Assembly: GCA_038206395.1 (NCBI GenBank)
Contig: JBBRAX010000041.1
Span: 1-64,000, forward strand
Direction: 5' to 3'
DNA: 64,000 nucleotides
From: JAGSPQ01 sp038206395
GTDB taxonomy: Bacteria > Myxococcota > Myxococcia > Myxococcales > Myxococcaceae
In this document: positions 60,367-64,000 of the stretch, piece by piece
Numbering within the stretch: the first letter of the stretch is position 1
Layout: each line of letters starts with the position of its first letter
Translations under genes and position numbers: made by a program
Notes under the pieces: model-generated
The model's input: the letters and a program-made list of their open reading frames with translations, nothing else
What the model was told of the DNA's origin: nothing
Database searches by the model: none

Positions 60367-61821
60367 ATGAGAATCGCAATTGCGGCACTGGCGGCACTGG
60401 CGGCACTGGCGGCAGTGGTCGCGCTGGGATGCACGGGCGGAAGCACGACGGGGACAGGCGGCGGTAGCGCCACCGGCGGAGGCACCGGCACGGGTGGCGG
60501 GACGGGGACGGGTGGTGGCACGGGCCTGGGTGGCGGCAGCGCCACGGACGCCGGGCCGGTGGATCTGGACTTCGCGGTCGTTCGCTTCAACAGCAACGGC
60601 ACGCTCGACACGACCTACGGCGACGGCGGCATCGCGCGCATCGACCTCGGCGCCGGAGCCGGCACGGTGCGCGACACGCTGTGGACGATGGCGAAGGACA
60701 GCACGGATCGCATGGTCCTCTTCGGCTCGACGAAGGCCACGGGCCGCGCCGACTCGGACCGCGTCGTTTTCCGCCTCACCACCACGGGCGCGCTCGACAC
60801 GACCTTCGCGACCAACGGCGTCAACACCCTCGACATCGGCAACTTCTCTGACAACCCGCGCAGCGGCATGGTGCAGCCAGACGGGAAGATCGTCAGCACG
60901 GGCTACACGGCGCAGCCTTCGGGCGTCGGCACCCAGTCGGCGGCGCGCGTCGTCATTCAGCGGCTCGACTCCACGGGGCAGCGCGACGTGACTTTCGGCG
61001 ACGGTGGCATCGTGAACTCCGCTCCGTACGCGAAGACGGACGGCGGCGAGTGGGGCAAAGCCGAGTCGTACACAGTGGCGCTGCAGACCAACCGCTACAT
61101 CTCGGCGGGCTACGGCCGTTCGGCGCCGTCGGGCCCAGTGAACCAGATCGCCTTCCGCTACTCGTCGTCGGGCGTGCTCGACCCGACCTGGGGAGTCGAC
61201 GGCAACTTCGAGTTCGATCTCGTCGGCTTCGATGAACGGGCGCGCAACATGCTCGTGCTGCCCGATGACCGCGTTCTTCTGGTGGGCAGCGGCACGCCGA
61301 CCTCGGGCGCCGTCGACGCGCTCGCGACGATGTTGACCCCGAACGGCGCGCTCGACCTCACCTTCAACACCACCGGCTACAAGCTCTGGAACTTCACCCG
61401 CCCGGACGAGGCCTTTAGCGGGGTGGCGGTCTCGCCGCTGGGCAACGTCGTCGGCGCCGTGGGCTACCGCGCCGGTGGCGGAGAAGACGATGACTCGCTG
61501 CTGCTGCTGCTACCGATTGCGGCGGGAGCCCCGGCCGAATTCGCCGGCCCGATGCCGACGTCCGAGACCACCAATGACCGCTTCTGGAGCGTCGCCTTCG
61601 ACACCACCGGCAAGGCCGTCGCGGCTGGCTTCGTGGTCGAAGCCGGCGACTCGAAGATGGTCGTTGCGCGCTTCAACGCCGATGGTACGCGCGACACGAG
61701 CTTTGGAACCGCGGGCATCGCCATCGTCAACGTCAGCGTCGGCAACACGGACGAGACGGCGCGCGCTGTCGTCATCCAGTCGGACGGCAAGATCGTCATC
61801 GCCGGCCACGCGGATCACTGA
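60367..61821 (+). CDS. Delta-60-repeat beta-propeller lipoprotein
   Basis: A 484-residue secreted lipoprotein. ATG 60367 is chosen because AAGGATGGGG lies just upstream; an ATG at 60310 is possible. The signal peptide (MRIAIAALAALAALAA, then VVALGC) is made of in-frame nine-base repeats. A Gly/Thr-rich spacer of about 40 residues follows. The rest contains six copies of a delta-60 (DUF5122-like) repeat with the pattern F-x3-G-x2-D-x-T-(F/Y/W)-x3-G, such as FNSNGTLDTTYGDGGI and LDSTGQRDVTFGDGGI, which would form a beta-propeller. It precedes the TonB receptor by seven bases and may be its surface partner. Confidence 0.78.
   Translation: MRIAIAALAALAALAAVVALGCTGGSTTGTGGGSATGGGTGTGGGTGTGGGTGLGGGSATDAGPVDLDFAVVRFNSNGTLDTTYGDGGIARIDLGAGAGTVRDTLWTMAKDSTDRMVLFGSTKATGRADSDRVVFRLTTTGALDTTFATNGVNTLDIGNFSDNPRSGMVQPDGKIVSTGYTAQPSGVGTQSAARVVIQRLDSTGQRDVTFGDGGIVNSAPYAKTDGGEWGKAESYTVALQTNRYISAGYGRSAPSGPVNQIAFRYSSSGVLDPTWGVDGNFEFDLVGFDERARNMLVLPDDRVLLVGSGTPTSGAVDALATMLTPNGALDLTFNTTGYKLWNFTRPDEAFSGVAVSPLGNVVGAVGYRAGGGEDDDSLLLLLPIAAGAPAEFAGPMPTSETTNDRFWSVAFDTTGKAVAAGFVVEAGDSKMVVARFNADGTRDTSFGTAGIAIVNVSVGNTDETARAVVIQSDGKIVIAGHADH
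60382..60417 (+). repeat. Nine-base tandem repeat in a signal peptide
   Basis: GCGGCACTG is repeated three times exactly and once with one change. It encodes Ala-Ala-Leu units in the hydrophobic core of the lipoprotein signal peptide, so changes in copy number would stay in frame. Confidence 0.8.
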
Positions 61822-61828
61822 GGTCCAG

Positions 61829-63997
61829 GTGCTGACGGGAATCGCGGCGGGGCTGCTGCTGGCAGCCTGGCCGGCGGCAGCGCAAGAAGAGGCCGACGCC
61901 GGCGTCGTCGCCGAGGCGAAGGTCTTCGAGTCCGTCGTCGTCGGAACCTCGGAAGAACGCACCGCCGGCTCGGTGCATACGATCAAGTCGTCGAAGCTGA
62001 ACCGCTTCGAGTTCGACGATCCGGGCGCCGTGCTTCAGGCGGTGCCGGGCGTCTATGTGCGTGGCGAAGATGGCTTCGGGCTCCGGCCAAACATCGGGCT
62101 GCGCGGCGCGAACTCGGATCGCAGCAAGAAGATCACGCTGATGGAAGACGGTGTGCTGCTGGGGCCTGCCCCGTACTCGGCGCCGGCGGCGTACTACTTC
62201 CCGCTGATCACCCGCATGGAAACGGTTCGGGTCGTGAAGGGCCCGGGCGCGATCATGTACGGCCCGCACACCATCGGTGGAGCGGTGGATCTGATCACCC
62301 GCGACGCGCCCTCTGGCTTCACGGCCGGTGCCGACCTGGCGATCGGCGAGCACTGGAACGGAAAGACCCACGCGTGGGTCGGCGGCGGTGACGCAAAGAC
62401 GTCTTTCCTGCTCGAAGGGATTCTCGTTCGCAGCAGCGGCTTCAAGCAGCTCGACGGCGGCGGCGACACGGGCTTCACCCGCACCGAGTGGATGGGCAAG
62501 GTCCGACACGTCTTCGACCTCGGCGGGCGCGCGCACACGGTCGGTTTGAAAATCGGCTTCTCGACCGAGGCGTCGAACGAGACGTACCTCGGCCTGACCG
62601 ACGCGGACTTTCGCGAGAACCCCCTTCGCCGATACGGCGCGACGGCCTTCGATCGCATGGAGTGGTTCCGGACCCAGGTCGAGGCCTCGCACCGCGTCGA
62701 GTTGGGGCTGGTGTCGCTCACCACGGTCCTCTACCGGCACGACTTCGATCGCACGTGGCGCAAGGTGAACCGCTTCGAAGGGGCCGCGCTGTTCGACGTG
62801 CTGCAGGCGCCGACGACAGCACGCAACTCGGTCTTCTACGCGGTGCTCACGGGCCAGCAGGACTCGTCGAGCCCGGGCGAGACGCTTCGCATCGGCCCGA
62901 ACCGTCGCGGCTTTGTTTCTCAGGGGCTGCAGACCACCGCCCGCCTGGCTTTCAAGACGGGCTCCCTCAAGCACGCACTCGAGGTTCAGGGCCGGTACCA
63001 CTTCGACTCGGCCGACCGCACGCACAGCGAAGACGCGTTTCTGATGCGGTCGGGGCAGTTGGTGTCGGCGAACCGGCCGACAGAAATCATCTTGAGCAAC
63101 CGCGAGGCCACGCACGCGGTCGCACTGCACGCGAACGACGCGATCGGCATCGGCCCGGTGACGGTGACCCCCGGCGTGCGCATCGAGATCATCCGGTCGG
63201 AATCGAAGAACCGCAAAACCCTGGAGTTCACGCGCGGCTCGGCCGAGGTGCTGTTGCCGGGCCTCGGCGCGCACTGGGCGATCACCGAACAGCTGGGCCT
63301 CTTCGCGGGCGCGTACCGCGGGTTCTCGCCGCCGGCGCCAGGCCAGCCGGGCAAGAAGCCCGAGTCGTCGGTGAACAGCGAGGCGGGCGTGCGGTGGAAC
63401 CGGGTGCAGGAACGCGTCGAGGTGATTGGCTTCTTCAACGCCTACGAGAACCTCACCGACACCTGTACCTTCAGCAGCGGCTGCATCAACGAGAACATCG
63501 ACATGCAGTTCGACGCGGGCCGCGCGAACATCTTCGGGCTCGAGGTGTACGCCGAGAAGACGTGGCGTTTGGGGAAGCTGCGGTTCCCGATGTCGGCCGC
63601 GTACACGCTCACGAAGACGCAGCTGCTCGAGAGCTTCAAGTCGGCGGATCCGCAGCTGGGCAATGTCACCGCGGGTGACGAGCTGCCGTACGTGCCGATG
63701 CACCAGCTGAACGCGTCGGTGGGGGTCGAAGCCGGGCGGTTCGGGCTGCACGCGCAGCTCAACTTCGTCGACCGCATGCGCGAGTACGCGGGCAGCGGCG
63801 AGTTCAAAGAGGGCGGGGCGACCGACGTTCAGACGGTGCTCGACCTGCACCTCGCTTACCAGCTCAACGACTACGTGCAGCTGTACGGCGATGTGCGCAA
63901 CGCAATGGACAGCCACAGCATCGTGTCGCGCCGCCCGTTCGGAGCGCGGCCCAATGCCCCCCGCACCATCATCGGCGGGCTGAAGCTGAGCTACTGA
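61829..63997 (+). CDS. TonB-dependent outer-membrane receptor (FecA-like)
   Basis: A 722-residue outer-membrane transporter starting at GTG with GAGG five bases upstream. Signal peptide 1-21 (cleavage near AAAQ). The plug domain includes LNRFEFDDPGAVLQAVPGVY, RPNIGLRGANSDRSKKITLM, MEDGVLLGPAPYSAPAAYYF and RVVKGPGAIMYGPHTIGGAV. A beta-barrel with repeated amphipathic strands follows and ends in LKLSY, with the expected aromatic last residue. The plug sequence is of the FecA/iron-citrate type; the true substrate is unknown. A Fur-like box upstream suggests control by iron. Complete gene. Confidence 0.92.
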   Translation: MLTGIAAGLLLAAWPAAAQEEADAGVVAEAKVFESVVVGTSEERTAGSVHTIKSSKLNRFEFDDPGAVLQAVPGVYVRGEDGFGLRPNIGLRGANSDRSKKITLMEDGVLLGPAPYSAPAAYYFPLITRMETVRVVKGPGAIMYGPHTIGGAVDLITRDAPSGFTAGADLAIGEHWNGKTHAWVGGGDAKTSFLLEGILVRSSGFKQLDGGGDTGFTRTEWMGKVRHVFDLGGRAHTVGLKIGFSTEASNETYLGLTDADFRENPLRRYGATAFDRMEWFRTQVEASHRVELGLVSLTTVLYRHDFDRTWRKVNRFEGAALFDVLQAPTTARNSVFYAVLTGQQDSSSPGETLRIGPNRRGFVSQGLQTTARLAFKTGSLKHALEVQGRYHFDSADRTHSEDAFLMRSGQLVSANRPTEIILSNREATHAVALHANDAIGIGPVTVTPGVRIEIIRSESKNRKTLEFTRGSAEVLLPGLGAHWAITEQLGLFAGAYRGFSPPAPGQPGKKPESSVNSEAGVRWNRVQERVEVIGFFNAYENLTDTCTFSSGCINENIDMQFDAGRANIFGLEVYAEKTWRLGKLRFPMSAAYTLTKTQLLESFKSADPQLGNVTAGDELPYVPMHQLNASVGVEAGRFGLHAQLNFVDRMREYAGSGEFKEGGATDVQTVLDLHLAYQLNDYVQLYGDVRNAMDSHSIVSRRPFGARPNAPRTIIGGLKLSY

Positions 63998-64000
63998 TCA

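Overview
The window is about 64 kb of GC-rich DNA with dense, translationally coupled operons. I read it as the chromosome of a Myxococcota (former Deltaproteobacteria) bacterium, probably Cystobacterineae-like. The basis is gene content: AgmX-type C-terminal domains, MerR-like/TPR proteins, DUF1552/DUF1592-type secreted protein pairs, Asp-Gly-rich and Cys-rich lipoproteins, and an NtrC-type two-component operon. No taxonomic search was possible.

Layout. (1) 1-12917 is the conserved translation/transcription block: tuf 3' end, rpmG, tRNA-Trp(CCA), secE, nusG, rplK, rplA, rplJ, rplL, rpoB, rpoC. It has a candidate rplJ promoter/leader, a terminator-like attenuator between rplL and rpoB, and a terminator after rpoC. 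(2) 13260-18074 holds two phasin-like coiled-coil proteins, a lytic transglycosylase, a PilZ protein, a membrane alkaline-phosphatase-superfamily enzyme and a hotdog thioesterase. (3) 18104-33501 is respiratory complex I, split and partly duplicated. A nuoAB pair on the minus strand lies head to head with a second nuoA-B-C-D-crcB-H-I operon. An AgmX-like gene and two CsgG-like genes follow, then nuoJKLMN. nuoEFG are absent. A fluoride channel gene (crcB) is coupled at both ends between nuoD and nuoH. (4) 33502-44115 holds a YfiR-like protein, a MetE/UroD-like protein, a DUF1552 + DUF1592/1588 pair, mutY, a Cys-rich lipoprotein, and a two-gene O-acetylation cassette (tandem-SGNH protein + MBOAT). 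(5) 44120-50753 is a minus-strand signalling operon (small Lys-rich protein, histidine kinase, NtrC-like regulator, single-domain regulator, lipoprotein). It appears to have continued into a MerR-like/TPR gene but is interrupted by about 1.4 kb of gene fragments flanked by a 16-bp direct repeat. (6) 51061-53839 is the divergent NHEJ pair ku/ligD. (7) 53836-57769 is a second DUF1592/DUF1552 module with a haem-motif lipoprotein. (8) 57773-63997 looks like an iron-regulated locus: imelysin and a vitamin-K-dependent gamma-carboxylase-like membrane protein on one strand, a delta-60-repeat lipoprotein and a TonB-dependent receptor on the other, with a Fur-box-like palindrome between them.

The most unusual items are: a 161-bp two-copy MITE-like palindrome whose ends coincide with the TAG stop codons of three different genes; the carboxylase-like/imelysin/TonB-receptor locus; crcB inside the complex I operon; the tandem-SGNH O-acetylation protein; and the repeat-flanked fragment island. 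All functions are inferred from motifs and family knowledge; no database search was run.
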